Origin: CAZJYI01 sp964550025
GTDB lineage: Bacteria > Verrucomicrobiota > Kiritimatiellia > UBA8416 > CAYOBW01
Length of the DNA: 13,952 bases
Direction of reading: 5' to 3'
Assembly (NCBI GenBank): GCA_964550025.1
Contig: CAZJYI010000227.1
Location: forward strand, 1 to 13,952
A model generated the notes under the pieces. The model saw only the letters and a program-made list of their open reading frames with translations, ran no database searches and was not told where the DNA came from. Position numbers and translations under genes: made by a program. This document shows, one piece after another, positions 8,001-13,952 of the stretch. Positions within the stretch are counted from its first letter, which is position 1. Every line of letters begins with the position of its first letter.

Positions 8001-8265
8001 TGATGTCGAGGCCATACGTATCGGCGGTGATACCGGTGATGTCGTAGAAGCCGAAGGTGTCGGTGGCGGCCTCGGATTCGAACACGCCGTTGGTGGGGTC
8101 AGCATCCAAACCCACCACGGCCCCCTCAATGCCAAACCCGGAAACCGAGTCCGTCACGCGTCCCCGCAGCTCGGCGCCCCGGGCACTGACGGCCCACGAG
8201 CAAAACAGGACGCAATAGACGACGGCGAGACGAAACCGGCACACAGACGTTGGTTTTGACGACAT
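1990..8265 (-). CDS. Giant secreted multidomain protein with carboxypeptidase-regulatory-like domains
   Basis: About 2091 residues, exported: positively charged start, hydrophobic core LAVVYCVLFCSWAV and cleavage near residues 28-31. It begins with a carboxypeptidase-regulatory-like beta-sandwich (about 33-105; LRGRVTDSVSGFGIEGAVVG), with further similar domains near 430 and 910-980 (GLSGGVTNGVTATPVAGAKV). Residues about 990-1560 match nothing I recognise. A 12-residue motif PMGI(S/T)Q-x-ML-x-PG occurs twice near 1560-1595. Residues about 1613-1955 have repeated W- and G-rich strands (TTWNGAAWSAPETV, LTWDGAVFSAPAAF) suggesting a sialidase-like propeller. Then comes a calcium-binding-like DADRDGMDD...DFDADGTANYAEF segment and a small domain ending FYRLKVNVPVP, as in PVC-group secreted proteins. 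No catalytic residues, membrane anchor or PEP-CTERM are visible. A role in surface binding or polymer interaction is only inference. GGAGG sits 9 nt before the ATG at 8265; a GTG at 8271, only 3 nt from it, is the alternative start. Confidence 0.85.
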   Translation of the reverse strand: MSSKPTSVCRFRLAVVYCVLFCSWAVSARGAELRGRVTDSVSGFGIEGAVVGLDADPTNGVFESEAATDTFGFYDITGITADTYGLDISHPAYLPHVETIELVDGPPSNRVDELDPIPGENRFDILFHVVCVTTELPLRNVPVVVRRFSNASDQNPSSTTTVVTDRRGIATARGALEGHYEFAINSNPPGGTLLHKWKPLSPAGRQFLDQTHVAGVMLEPVPQPLTITVRGFDPVKEEVGPLENIIVELTGLDPRDGETEMVPPRAGLTDTSGQVTFTGLPAVSWIARATDIAYMPAEVRVTAPNGTLVDPAPLMLTLRTNDLHVTLTSPYPDTDILTDLKVELYGLKDSRTKEIERSETASHEARPDRRKFTNLAPGRYRVVVESKAPSDAHEVKPYFRAEDYVEVVGPDDTELTLELEVLPAVIRGRLFAADGHADMDQPGNPDNMLFSSFYYVYQPHQQTGIEVVEYDADQLVPASNAVVSIDTDETGAFALSALPSRYGIRITGMTEYWGSHIILTDLATGESLEQGWPFHQVWPYTGQPPSNDTQNVGLPLVLESGREYSLDVFVRRQVATISSNVIPDGKPPTERLITVLPVASEAPTNTPYCDLVNGGGFIRVETAGSSNTIESPIRGPLNGPFFLIPDLSAGSYTLSGHHDRFEIKTLPLAGTTIDFTISPWNPPGVLPASDPLTDPNYRDPLSHTPPLLPPAFGYFHADYIDSTNEITIEEKRWNELFERYESTMTELDNHSCVVIQPDYTGDNLFWKTHFTPLPTGLFTYYLQFPLPGGGDGEFGWFAGRTTNEAPQVHAVYVGGPSNEITATPAISLTLTVKAVSDADPTLLIGGVQIDFGGVKVTTDGTPNQTIQGFQGSPRPVTATHATWLYSHSELGVISESVPHLLATVRMTHGMGLSGGVTNGVTATPVAGAKVQIRDRFGAVIRQLASDRNGRFELASALPVTETVYIDVSAPGFYPFRERHHAASFVNGPNDDVVLEVEAILTPLPTPSMDATTLNRYGLFLPGVNTSGDEGVFGLSSAETILTMGWTQQFTEAQFTIQEVPFDNPNGTARSEQSREVIDTVEEVWVIDPRSFADHPYDDEPVAVPPPSDTNDVQGLREWLSNIATGGVPNVYRQVVRETSRTDATHASAAGQIKLWQLRPGAFDPVIVAVTRLGAVGIKTTGVYAMPEEQRLEGVRLRPWMANLADLFAFIAGVQATAKELDGVLPRGRFEMIPEFTATIEEHPAEAYYLHYLYQIYINWTEGMETPLGGALSFGPAVLGLTFEGEMNFDTDGKKRKVNLGVSGLINTKRLTHTEMLPKGLAEILDNKGVSVEGQFHASGSSTDSTSFAPLNDLYEHELTHTVRGGLDSTVKVRLDPIVGAVPPPVGPVLLSLGKTDALVFRGEVTGGLGARSTATWRTTFPPSKAGTTTDRDSHVLRRERTGGDRPIEEFYLCFRFGLGLNVEALGGTLGGTGRLLLQGSNCTMRVTNSVPLDPAPSMKVTPNPDPDWPPIKRVQGHFGAEFEAFLDVWITRFEKKWSVNFFPFDRTFGTDQASALPPMGISQTMLSPGAYGVEPVFELVPMGITQGMLGPGNAPGATFNGTMPVVLEDLYAPGGIDVVPGATDLMVYTDVQPGGEMVLMASGASGIGPWAAPVQVGGQGGVLTVAVAPLSAGGWMTVWTELDSADVNNPYPSSRLMYSVSDADGANWSAAAEAAALAGVAARLHLLSEGAFVGLLFEETTDGPASPSFTLKATTWNGAAWSAPETVLGPEPIYALDAAVMPGPQALIAYTTDTNALKWLTWDGAVFSAPAAFATETADWPLGLTAVDDGTFTLAWAPAPIGLGLRRYTPGSGWTDLGVLSSNAVPGELAIASLSGTETGLVAWVEGGAAPALWYAFFDEDGNVLSGPSNLTRQLTGRYHDVSIIPVSSGTARIQTLFSASPTELREFVVSLDQAVGTNDADRDGMDDLLELIIIDADPGDAIATIHHVDPWDDFDADGTANYAEFYLGMDPTDPLSTLRIDDLTVPGDAQLSFVSADGVPYILQGSTNLLNVDSWEDLKTVLGNGLFMTVPQAPTDPNAFYRLKVNVPVP

Positions 8266-8274
8266 GTCCACACC

Positions 8275-8279
8275 CCTCC
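8275..8279 (-). promoter_or_regulatory. Ribosome-binding site of the giant secreted-protein gene
   Basis: On the minus strand the run AAGGGGAGGGG (8283-8273) contains GGAGG at 8279-8275. It is 9 nt from the ATG at 8265 but only 3 nt from the in-frame GTG at 8271. This favours the ATG. Confidence 0.6.
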
Positions 8280-8311
8280 CCTTATCTGACTACACTCCCG
8301 CGATAGGGAGG

Positions 8312-8339
8312 ATTCTAGCAGATTAGAGCGGCGTGGCAA
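8312..8339 (-). promoter_or_regulatory. Promoter of the giant secreted-protein gene
   Basis: On the minus strand TTGCCA (8339-8334) and TAGAAT (8317-8312) are separated by 16 nt and each match five of six consensus bases for -35 and -10 boxes. The expected transcript start near 8305 gives a leader of about 40 nt containing the ribosome-binding site. It implies that the giant gene has its own promoter and is not simply read through from the nitroreductase gene. Consensus match only. Confidence 0.5.
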
Positions 8340-8357
8340 CGGCAATGTTGTGCTGGG

Positions 8358-8492
8358 GTAGGACGGTGCTCCGCGCCGTCCATTGAGGCAGCGCGGAGGC
8401 AGACATGGCGAGAGAATGGAACACAGTGCCGCAACTCTCTCTTTTCTGCCTCTTCGCCCTGCCACAAGGACGGCGCAGGAGCACCGTCCTAC
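8358..8492. repeat. 135-bp inverted-repeat element (MITE- or REP-like)
   Basis: The left arm GTAGGACGGTGCTCCGCG... (8358-8381) and the right arm (8468-8492) are reverse complements except for one extra base in the right arm. Inside, 8387-8413 and 8435-8463 are also roughly complementary (GGCAGCGCGGAGGCAGA against TCTGCCTCTTCGCCCTGCC). The whole element could therefore fold into one long imperfect hairpin with a tip near 8414-8434. It lies between the nitroreductase stop and the giant-gene promoter. It encodes no plausible protein. It could be a non-autonomous mobile repeat and may also end the nitroreductase transcript. Confidence 0.75.
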
Positions 8493-8532
8493 TCAGCGGC
8501 CGCAGCACCCACCCTTTCGGCCAGCCGGCAGG

Positions 8533-9135
8533 TCAGAACGTATTCTCGATGACGACTTCCGACATGGGGAGCTGGCCGGGGCGGGGCCAGGCTTCCTTCG
8601 TTGGTTTCCCAATCGCGACGAACATCGCGACGACGTGGTCCTCGGGAAGGTTGATCAGCCTGCCGACCGCGTCGAAGTCGAACCCGTCCATGGGACAGGA
8701 GTCGTACCCCATCGATCGGGCGGCCAGCATCAGCGTCTGCGCGGCTATGCCGCAGGATCGCATGGCTTCATCGCGCTGGACCTGTTCGCGTCCGCGGTAG
8801 TACTGGTCAATGGCGGGGACGACGAAGTCCTGGACCTCCTGAGGCGCATCGCGCCAGTATCTCGCCGGCTCCTTTTCCCATGCCTTGACGTCGGCGCACA
8901 GAACCACCAGCAGTGACGCGTCGGTCACCTGTGCCTGGTCCCAGGCGACCGCGCGCACCTGCTGCCTGAGCTCGGGATCGCGAACGAGGACGAAGCGCCA
9001 GTTCTGTATGTTGAACGCCGTCGGCGCAAGCATCCCGAGAGACAACAGTTGCTCGATCTCCTCCCCCGCCATGCGGTGGTTCGGATCGTAGTGCTTCACG
9101 GCTCTCCGAGTCTTGATGGCCTCTTGTGTGTCCAT
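8533..9135 (-). CDS. Nitroreductase family FMN-dependent oxidoreductase
   Basis: A 200-residue cytoplasmic protein, the normal length of the nitroreductase family, whose members use FMN and NAD(P)H to reduce nitro compounds, quinones or related acceptors, usually as dimers. Family features are the N-terminal KTRRAVKHYDP with R10-R11 for FMN phosphate contact, APTAFNIQNWRFV (37-49), the helix GIAAQTLMLAARSMGYDSCP leading to PMDGFDFDAV, and the C-terminal VAIGKPTKEAWPRPGQLP. The physiological substrate cannot be told from sequence. AAGGAG lies 6 nt before the ATG, which supports this start. The gene begins 27 nt after the stop of the unrecognised gene at 9163 and may share its transcript. The inverted-repeat element lies downstream. 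Confidence 0.9.
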   Translation of the reverse strand: MDTQEAIKTRRAVKHYDPNHRMAGEEIEQLLSLGMLAPTAFNIQNWRFVLVRDPELRQQVRAVAWDQAQVTDASLLVVLCADVKAWEKEPARYWRDAPQEVQDFVVPAIDQYYRGREQVQRDEAMRSCGIAAQTLMLAARSMGYDSCPMDGFDFDAVGRLINLPEDHVVAMFVAIGKPTKEAWPRPGQLPMSEVVIENTF

Positions 9136-9162
9136 TCTGTTCTCCTTTCGTTCATACGCGTC

Positions 9163-10035
9163 TTATCGTCGTACGTCGAAACTCTCCCAGCGGCGGCTTT
9201 CCCGGCGGCCGGGTTGCCCCGGTTCGACGTGGCGCTTGGCTGCATTAGCCATCAGGTTGCAGCTTGTCGACTGGGGGACGTTCAGCAAGCCGGCGAATCG
9301 CCGGTCCGTCACCGCGCCGCTGAACACCCGGCTCACGCCGGCTCTGTAGCCCGGGTTGGGCGTAATACGCCAGGGAGTGGAATTGGGACTTCCGTAGTTG
9401 GTAGGGCGGAACCTGGCCTGCCAGCGCAGATTCCAATAGAAGTGCGCGAGCTGCTGGTTCTGGCCGGTTGGCGATCGCAGTACCAGCACGCAGCAGAAGG
9501 CGAACCCGAGCTGGCACTCGTGCAGGAAGTTGCTCTGCCGCGTCAAGCCGTTCGGTTCGACCAACAGACAGGTATCGTAGGGAGCATCAAAGAAATTGGC
9601 ATGCAATCTGACCGCGAAATCGGTGGTCGTCCCACGATCTTCCGGGTCGTCGCCNNNNNNNNNNNNNNNNNNNNNNNNNNNNNNNNNNNNNNNNNNNNNN
9701 NNNNNNNNNNNNNNNNNNNNNNNNNNNNNNNNNNNNNNNNNNNNNNNNNNNNNNGGCCTGCCGCGTTGCAGAAACAGACTGCCGTGATCGTTCTGTTGCC
9801 CGCGATAGTAGACCCAGTTCGTCTCGATCCATTGGGCCTGGACAAATCCCAACACCCATCCGTTCGGCGAATCTCCGGATCCGCCTCGCAGTTGGACCTG
9901 GCCCGTTGCCATCATGGGTTGTGACCGAAATACGGCTTCGCCCCGGTGGCCGGTGGGGTTCACCTCGGGAGCCAGCGCACTGGGTCGCCTGCCGATGTTG
10001 ATTTTCGCCGACCCCGGGACAATCGTAACAGCCAT
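9163..10035 (-). CDS. Unrecognised cytoplasmic protein, interrupted by an assembly gap
   Basis: I do not recognise this gene. Across the gap it would be about 290 residues, but 100 N (about 33 codons) replace the middle, so the true length and the reading phase across the gap are unknown. Both halves look coding. The first has GGSGDSPNGWVLGFVQAQW and ETNWVYYRGQQNDHGSLFLQ; the second has a Cys-, Phe- and Trp-rich stretch including CQLGFAFCCVLVL and HFYWNLRWQARFRP. There is no signal peptide, and the only hydrophobic run is short, so a soluble protein is likely. The start MAVTIVPG at 10035 is chosen because GGAGG lies 5 nt upstream; an ATG at 10119 would add 28 residues but is less well supported. 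It is separated by 27 nt from the nitroreductase gene on the same strand, so the two may form an operon. The halves could in principle come from different loci joined by scaffolding. Confidence 0.65.
   Translation of the reverse strand: MAVTIVPGSAKINIGRRPSALAPEVNPTGHRGEAVFRSQPMMATGQVQLRGGSGDSPNGWVLGFVQAQWIETNWVYYRGQQNDHGSLFLQRGRXXXXXXXXXXXXXXXXXXXXXXXXXXXXXXXXXXGDDPEDRGTTTDFAVRLHANFFDAPYDTCLLVEPNGLTRQSNFLHECQLGFAFCCVLVLRSPTGQNQQLAHFYWNLRWQARFRPTNYGSPNSTPWRITPNPGYRAGVSRVFSGAVTDRRFAGLLNVPQSTSCNLMANAAKRHVEPGQPGRRESRRWESFDVRR
9655..9754. other. Assembly gap of exactly 100 N
   Basis: One hundred consecutive N are the conventional placeholder for a scaffold gap of unknown length. It lies inside the unrecognised gene. 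Coordinates and reading frames compared across it are provisional. Confidence 0.98.
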
Positions 10036-10449
10036 TTCCGCCTCCAGCCTGCTTTGGAGTGATGTTGCAGATCGCTCTTGCTCAGCACAAACATGCCTCT
10101 CTTCTGATCTAACCGCCATTTAGGCAGGATGTCCGCTGCAGGACAAGCAGAATCAACCTGCGGATCGCCAGCCATGCAATTGACTCACCAGGCGATCTGT
10201 AGCAGAGCGGCTGCCGGTAGTGATTCAGGTGACTCGCCGATGGGGGGATGGGGGTGGGCGGTCTTTGCGCCGACTGGGCGCGCGGAGACTGAGACCCGGC
10301 CCAAAGGAGGGCGGGCACAGTACAGGAGTAAAATGCTCCACGCAACCAGTGGTGCGCGTGAGCACGACTCGGGACAGTTAGAACGCAGACCTGTCGCCCC
10401 CCCGCTTGCGGCGCAACTCAGGCAGGGGTCTGCGAATTGGCAGTCAGCA

Positions 10450-10478
10450 TTGTCACAATGCCTGTTGAGCGCTAGTGT
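10450..10478 (+). promoter_or_regulatory. Candidate promoter of the esterase-like/PDZ gene
   Basis: TTGTCA (10450-10455, five of six -35 bases) and TAGTGT (10473-10478, a weak -10) are 17 nt apart. This would give a leader of about 65 nt before the GTG at 10552. The -10 match is poor, so this is only a suggestion. Confidence 0.25.
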
Positions 10479-10538
10479 GAGGGATGCCCTTGGTCCTTCC
10501 TTCATCGTGTAGAGACAGGAAGAGCTACAGAGAAACCT

Positions 10539-10545
10539 GGAGGAG
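10539..10545 (+). promoter_or_regulatory. Ribosome-binding site deciding a GTG start
   Basis: GGAGGAG is placed 6 nt before the GTG at 10552. The sequence following that GTG is a typical signal peptide. This is why a GTG start is chosen for the next gene. Confidence 0.8.
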
Positions 10546-10551
10546 AGCGCT

Positions 10552-13500
10552 GTGAACAACTCAATCGGCAAGCTGTCGTACCTACTGATTCTCACCATCG
10601 CGATCGGTCTTTTCACCGCCCCCGGGGAACTCGCCGCCCTCGAGCTGAATCGGTACTTCAGCAGCGACATGGTATTGCAGCGAGACGAAGCGCTGAAGAT
10701 CTGGGGCACAGCCAAGGAGGGCGAGTCCGTAGCCGTGACTTTTGCCGGCCAGACCGAGACCGCCACAGCGGATAAGGACGAACGCTGGGTTGTTGCCCTC
10801 AAGCCGGTGAAGGCCACGAAAGCGCCGCAGGTGCTCAAGGTCGAATCCCCACAAGAAGACATCACCCTCGGCAACGTTGTCGTGGGCGACGTCTTTCTCT
10901 TTGCCCGCCAGTCCACGATCGACGTCTCCCTCGGCTCCACACTGCAGGGCAAGCAGGCGGCGGTCGCCCTGGCCGAGAACAAGACCTATCGATTCGTCAA
11001 GATCAAGACCTCGCCCTCGAGGACTCCACTGAACAACCTGAAGCAGGATGCGACCGAAGGGTGGCAGGTTGTGGACAAGACGAGCGCTCTGGGCTTGTCT
11101 GCCGCAGCGTTCTACCTCGGTCGCGACCTGGCAGCCGAGGTCGACGTTCCCGTTGGGATCGTGGACCTGGACATGGGCTACCATTTCCCCGGGGCCTGGT
11201 TGAGCAAGCAGGGTGTGGAACTGGCATTGAAGCGCCCGGGAGACGGCATTGGAGACTTGAGCGCGGAACTCAAATACCTGCCAGAGGACTATGTGGCCTG
11301 GGATCAGCGGATCGACGGTTACACGCGCGGAAAAAAGTGGCGGGGAAAGGCGTCGGACAAGCCTCTTCCGGGCTTCTCTCCCATCGAGATGGCCCATACG
11401 CCCTCAGTCTGCTTCAACGCGGTAATCCATCCCCTGCGGGGCCTGGTCGTGAAGGGCATGCTGCTCCAGCTCGGGAACAACTACCCGATGATGGCCTTTC
11501 AGAGGCTTCGGAGACTCGGGAAGCTCTCGGACTGGAAGGAGCTTCAGAAGGCCAATGCGCAGAGCTACCTGGTTCTCAAAATGGGCACTCGCATGACGCC
11601 CCATGTGCTGCCGGTGGCACCCGACGACCTGCGACGCTCGTTGGGAGATGACTCACTTCCCGTGGCCTGGATCATGCCGCCAGGGTCCGATGTGTATCAA
11701 TATGCAACCCAGAGTCGAGACATACGAGAGCTTCAACGCAGAGCCCAGGCGGAGAGCAAGGCGATTGATCTGATCCTACCCGGCACTGAGCACATCCGGT
11801 TCAGCGGACAGCCTGCCGATGAGGCACTGCTGGCGAGCCGCTGTAAGCAGTGGGTGCTGGGCACCCTCTACGGCGCGAAGGGGCCGGCGTCCGGCCCGCT
11901 CTTCGAGCGTTTTGAGCTGAAGGGCAAGGAGGGAACGATCGTCTTCAAACCCGGGACGGCCGAGGGTCTGTCTGCGAAGGGCGCTGCGCTGAAGTGCTTC
12001 GAGGTGGCGGGAGAAGAGGGAGAGTTCTCCCCCTGTAGCGCGCGGATTGATGGCGCGACCATCAAGCTGACGAGTGATGAAGTGCCTCAGATGGTGTATG
12101 TGCGATACAGCTGGAATCACAAGCCGGCGCAGGGGTTGGTCAACAGCGCGGGCCTGCCCGCACTCCCCTTCAACACCGATCCCGAATGGGCGTACAACTG
12201 GTGGCCCGATGCCGCCCCGATCGTACTGCCCGAGGAGTATCACACTCCCGCCAACAAATGGCCCGACCGCGATATCGCCATCATCAATTGTGATACCGAT
12301 GCCAAGGGCCTTCATCTCGGGCCGACCGGAATCTGGGGCGCTCCCTCCGGGCCGAACTTGTACGTGGACAAGATCACTCCCGGCTCGCCCGCCGATGGCA
12401 AGGTGTTCGCCGGCGACATGATCTACGGCGTCAACGGCACGGAATTCGGACCGGAAAGCGACGACAAGTACCTTCAGTTCGCCGCCGGCATCACCAAGGC
12501 CGAGGCCGAGACGGGTGGGGGCACGATGATCGTCAATCTCCGTCGCGAGGGAAAGCTCATCGAGGCGCCGATCAAGCTGGAGTATATGGGATCCTACAGC
12601 GCCATGTCTCCCTGGAACTGCGAGAAATCCAGGCGGATCATCGAGAAGGCGGAAACGTGGATGCGCAATGGCCTGCGGCCCAGGACGGGGGTACCCAAGA
12701 GCGATGACTATGCGTACGGCCCGTGGAACGCCAATATCCTGTTCTTGCTGGCTTCCGGGAACCCGGAGCTGCAGGGATTGGTCCGCCGCTACATTCGCCA
12801 GAAGTTGGATGAGCGTTTCATTACGAACGAGTCGGAGAGGAAGGGCAGCAGGGACAGGCGGCACAATATCGGCGTACCGGCCGAGCGCGGAGGAATCGGC
12901 TGGACTGAGGGCTATCTGTCCATGCTTCTTGGGGAGTACTACCACCGAACCGGCGATCCCACTGTTCTGCCCTATCTCGAGTGGATGGTGGACATGTTTG
13001 CGTTGGGCCAGACCCAGCCCCCTGACGGGAATCCCTACAAGAACGTACTCGCTGTGTCTGATGAACAGGTTGGGTCTTTCAGAGGTGGAAGACGCACCCC
13101 GGGGACAGAGATGATGGGGCAACCGAAACCGCCGACGTGGCGCACCGACTATGGCCTGATGCCCGCGTGCGAGATGCCGGGCGTCATGGGGTTCATATAC
13201 GCGAAGCAGGCCGGGCTGAAAGTGGATGACTTCGTCCTGGGCCGGGCGCTGAGGCATCTGAACTACAAACGGGCCGAACACGGCTTCGTCCTGTACGGCT
13301 ATTTCGGTCTTCGACGTGATGCACCGGAACCCATCGATCCGGAAGAGAGAGCAAAGGGCCTTGTCATCAGCATGAACGGCAAGCTCGGCACGGCGGCGGC
13401 GCTCTTCAGTTTGCTGGACGGTTACGACAGAGCGGTAGCCAACTGCTCCGAGCGCTGCGTGTATGCGTTCAACAAGACCCGCACGGGCCACGGCGGTGCA

Positions 13501-13952
13501 TGGTTCAACAACTACTGGACTCCCATCGGGGCGTACCATGCAGGGAAAGAGAAGTTCCAGCATTTCATGAAGGGCCAGCAGTGGTGGCGGGAACTCTACC
13601 GTGACCACACAGGGGCGGTCTGGCAGGCCCATAATGCCAAGGGGAAGGCGAGCGTTCTCGGCGTGGGCTTTGTCGCCCACCGCGTGGCCCATCACAAGCG
13701 GTTGCGCATGCACGGGGCTCCACGTTCCGCCTTTGGCCCCAACCCGCCGGCGTGTTTGAAACCGGCACTGGCAGCTCACCGCAAGCGGGACTACGCGCTA
13801 GCGGAGAAGCTGATTCAGAAAGAACTGGCGGAAAAAAAGGTCGCCGCCAAGGATCTTCCCATGGTCCGCCACTTCCTGGATTCCGTGCAGACGGTCAGGA
13901 AGAGCATCGAGTACGATCTCTCCTACACCGAAGACGCGCTCAAGAGGGGCGA
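10552..13952 (+). CDS. Secreted protein: degenerate sialate-O-acetylesterase-like module, PDZ domain, helical toroid (5' part)
   Basis: An open frame of 1133 codons from a GTG with a strong ribosome-binding site, running off the window end without a stop. Residues 1 to about 29 (LSYLLILTIAIGLFTAPGELAA) are a signal peptide. Residues about 30-560 follow the layout of sialate O-acetylesterases: SSDMVLQRDEALKIWG near 38-53, VVVGDVFLF before the nucleophile block, VDVPVGIVDLDMG, and the late NSAGLPALPFNTD. However, the SGNH blocks are eroded: GQSN is RQST (119-122), GGT is GYHF (209-212), WYQGES is LLQLGNN (304-310), and the DIHP block is GTEHIRF (411-417). The module is therefore probably not an active esterase, although S121 and H414 remain. 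A PDZ domain follows (about 585-680; ITPGSPADGKVFAGDMIYGVNG). After it comes a Gly/Trp-rich alpha-helical region (about 690-1060; GGIGWTEGYLSMLLGEYY, GHGGAWFNNYW) resembling DUF6288 proteins of the PVC group. The family name is from memory. A charged helical tail follows. A role in binding or processing glycans outside the cytoplasm is inference. Confidence 0.85.
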   Translation, partial: MNNSIGKLSYLLILTIAIGLFTAPGELAALELNRYFSSDMVLQRDEALKIWGTAKEGESVAVTFAGQTETATADKDERWVVALKPVKATKAPQVLKVESPQEDITLGNVVVGDVFLFARQSTIDVSLGSTLQGKQAAVALAENKTYRFVKIKTSPSRTPLNNLKQDATEGWQVVDKTSALGLSAAAFYLGRDLAAEVDVPVGIVDLDMGYHFPGAWLSKQGVELALKRPGDGIGDLSAELKYLPEDYVAWDQRIDGYTRGKKWRGKASDKPLPGFSPIEMAHTPSVCFNAVIHPLRGLVVKGMLLQLGNNYPMMAFQRLRRLGKLSDWKELQKANAQSYLVLKMGTRMTPHVLPVAPDDLRRSLGDDSLPVAWIMPPGSDVYQYATQSRDIRELQRRAQAESKAIDLILPGTEHIRFSGQPADEALLASRCKQWVLGTLYGAKGPASGPLFERFELKGKEGTIVFKPGTAEGLSAKGAALKCFEVAGEEGEFSPCSARIDGATIKLTSDEVPQMVYVRYSWNHKPAQGLVNSAGLPALPFNTDPEWAYNWWPDAAPIVLPEEYHTPANKWPDRDIAIINCDTDAKGLHLGPTGIWGAPSGPNLYVDKITPGSPADGKVFAGDMIYGVNGTEFGPESDDKYLQFAAGITKAEAETGGGTMIVNLRREGKLIEAPIKLEYMGSYSAMSPWNCEKSRRIIEKAETWMRNGLRPRTGVPKSDDYAYGPWNANILFLLASGNPELQGLVRRYIRQKLDERFITNESERKGSRDRRHNIGVPAERGGIGWTEGYLSMLLGEYYHRTGDPTVLPYLEWMVDMFALGQTQPPDGNPYKNVLAVSDEQVGSFRGGRRTPGTEMMGQPKPPTWRTDYGLMPACEMPGVMGFIYAKQAGLKVDDFVLGRALRHLNYKRAEHGFVLYGYFGLRRDAPEPIDPEERAKGLVISMNGKLGTAAALFSLLDGYDRAVANCSERCVYAFNKTRTGHGGAWFNNYWTPIGAYHAGKEKFQHFMKGQQWWRELYRDHTGAVWQAHNAKGKASVLGVGFVAHRVAHHKRLRMHGAPRSAFGPNPPACLKPALAAHRKRDYALAEKLIQKELAEKKVAAKDLPMVRHFLDSVQTVRKSIEYDLSYTEDALKRG

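Larger units (their letters stand above)
10036..10551. other. Divergent intergenic region without a clear gene
   Basis: This 516-nt stretch separates divergent genes and must hold both promoters. I see a G-rich run (10242-10260: TGGGGGGATGGGGGTGGGCG), a short perfect hairpin CCGCTTGCGG (10402-10411), and an 8-bp inverted pair CGCAGACC (10384-10391) and GGTCTGCG (10427-10434) enclosing it, which may form a structured leader. A possible small ORF of 59 codons (10333-10512) has AGGAG 4 nt before its ATG, but its composition is not convincing and I do not call it a gene. GGAGG at 10041-10045 (minus strand) is the ribosome-binding site of the gene starting at 10035. Confidence 0.5.

Noticed and set aside
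8383..8916. Plus-strand ORFs over the inverted-repeat element and nitroreductase gene
   Set aside because: They cross a noncoding hairpin element and are antisense to a well-supported nitroreductase.
10129..10512. A 127-codon ORF in the divergent intergenic region
   Set aside because: No domain, poor composition, no supported start at 10129. Only the internal ATG at 10333 has an AGGAG, and that is kept as a weak finding.
11776..13779. A 667-codon open frame on the minus strand
   Set aside because: It is antisense to the esterase-like/PDZ/toroid gene, whose plus-strand frame has a signal peptide and recognisable domains. The minus-strand product is low-complexity shadow sequence.

Overview
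The window looks like environmental, GC-rich bacterial DNA from the PVC superphylum, most likely a Kiritimatiellota, Lentisphaerota or Verrucomicrobiota relative. This rests on a giant secreted protein with the C-terminal ending 'FYRLKV' seen in those groups, a PDZ plus toroid protein resembling DUF6288, and short GC-rich interspersed repeats. A run of exactly 100 N at 9655-9754 is an assembly join of unknown true length, so the sequence is a draft or metagenome assembly. The placement is inference; no rRNA, complete tRNA, CRISPR array or transposase gene is visible.

Layout. (1) Positions 1-316 hold a decayed copy of the 3' end of the giant gene and an AT-rich promoter. (2) 317-1678 (+) is an AAA ATPase with a C-terminal DUF4143-like domain. 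(3) 1679-1989 is a convergent, repeat-filled intergenic region. (4) 1990-8265 (-) is a giant secreted protein of about 2091 residues with carboxypeptidase-regulatory-like domains, a propeller-like part, a calcium-binding-like segment and a small C-terminal domain. (5) 8272-8532 carries its promoter and a 135-bp inverted-repeat element. (6) 8533-9135 (-) is a nitroreductase; 27 nt upstream of it, 9163-10035 (-) is an unrecognised gene broken by the N gap. (7) 10036-10551 is a divergent intergenic region. (8) 10552-13952 (+) is the 5' part of a large secreted protein running off the window: a degenerate sialate-O-acetylesterase-like module, a PDZ domain and an alpha-helical toroid.

The genes do not form an obvious pathway. 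The two most notable points are the ATPase gene lying between about 160-bp direct repeats made from the 3' end of the neighbouring giant gene plus a short interspersed repeat, and the fusion of a catalytically degraded SGNH esterase to a PDZ/toroid protein. The nitroreductase and the gene upstream of it may be co-transcribed. No complete defence, CRISPR or secretion system is present.
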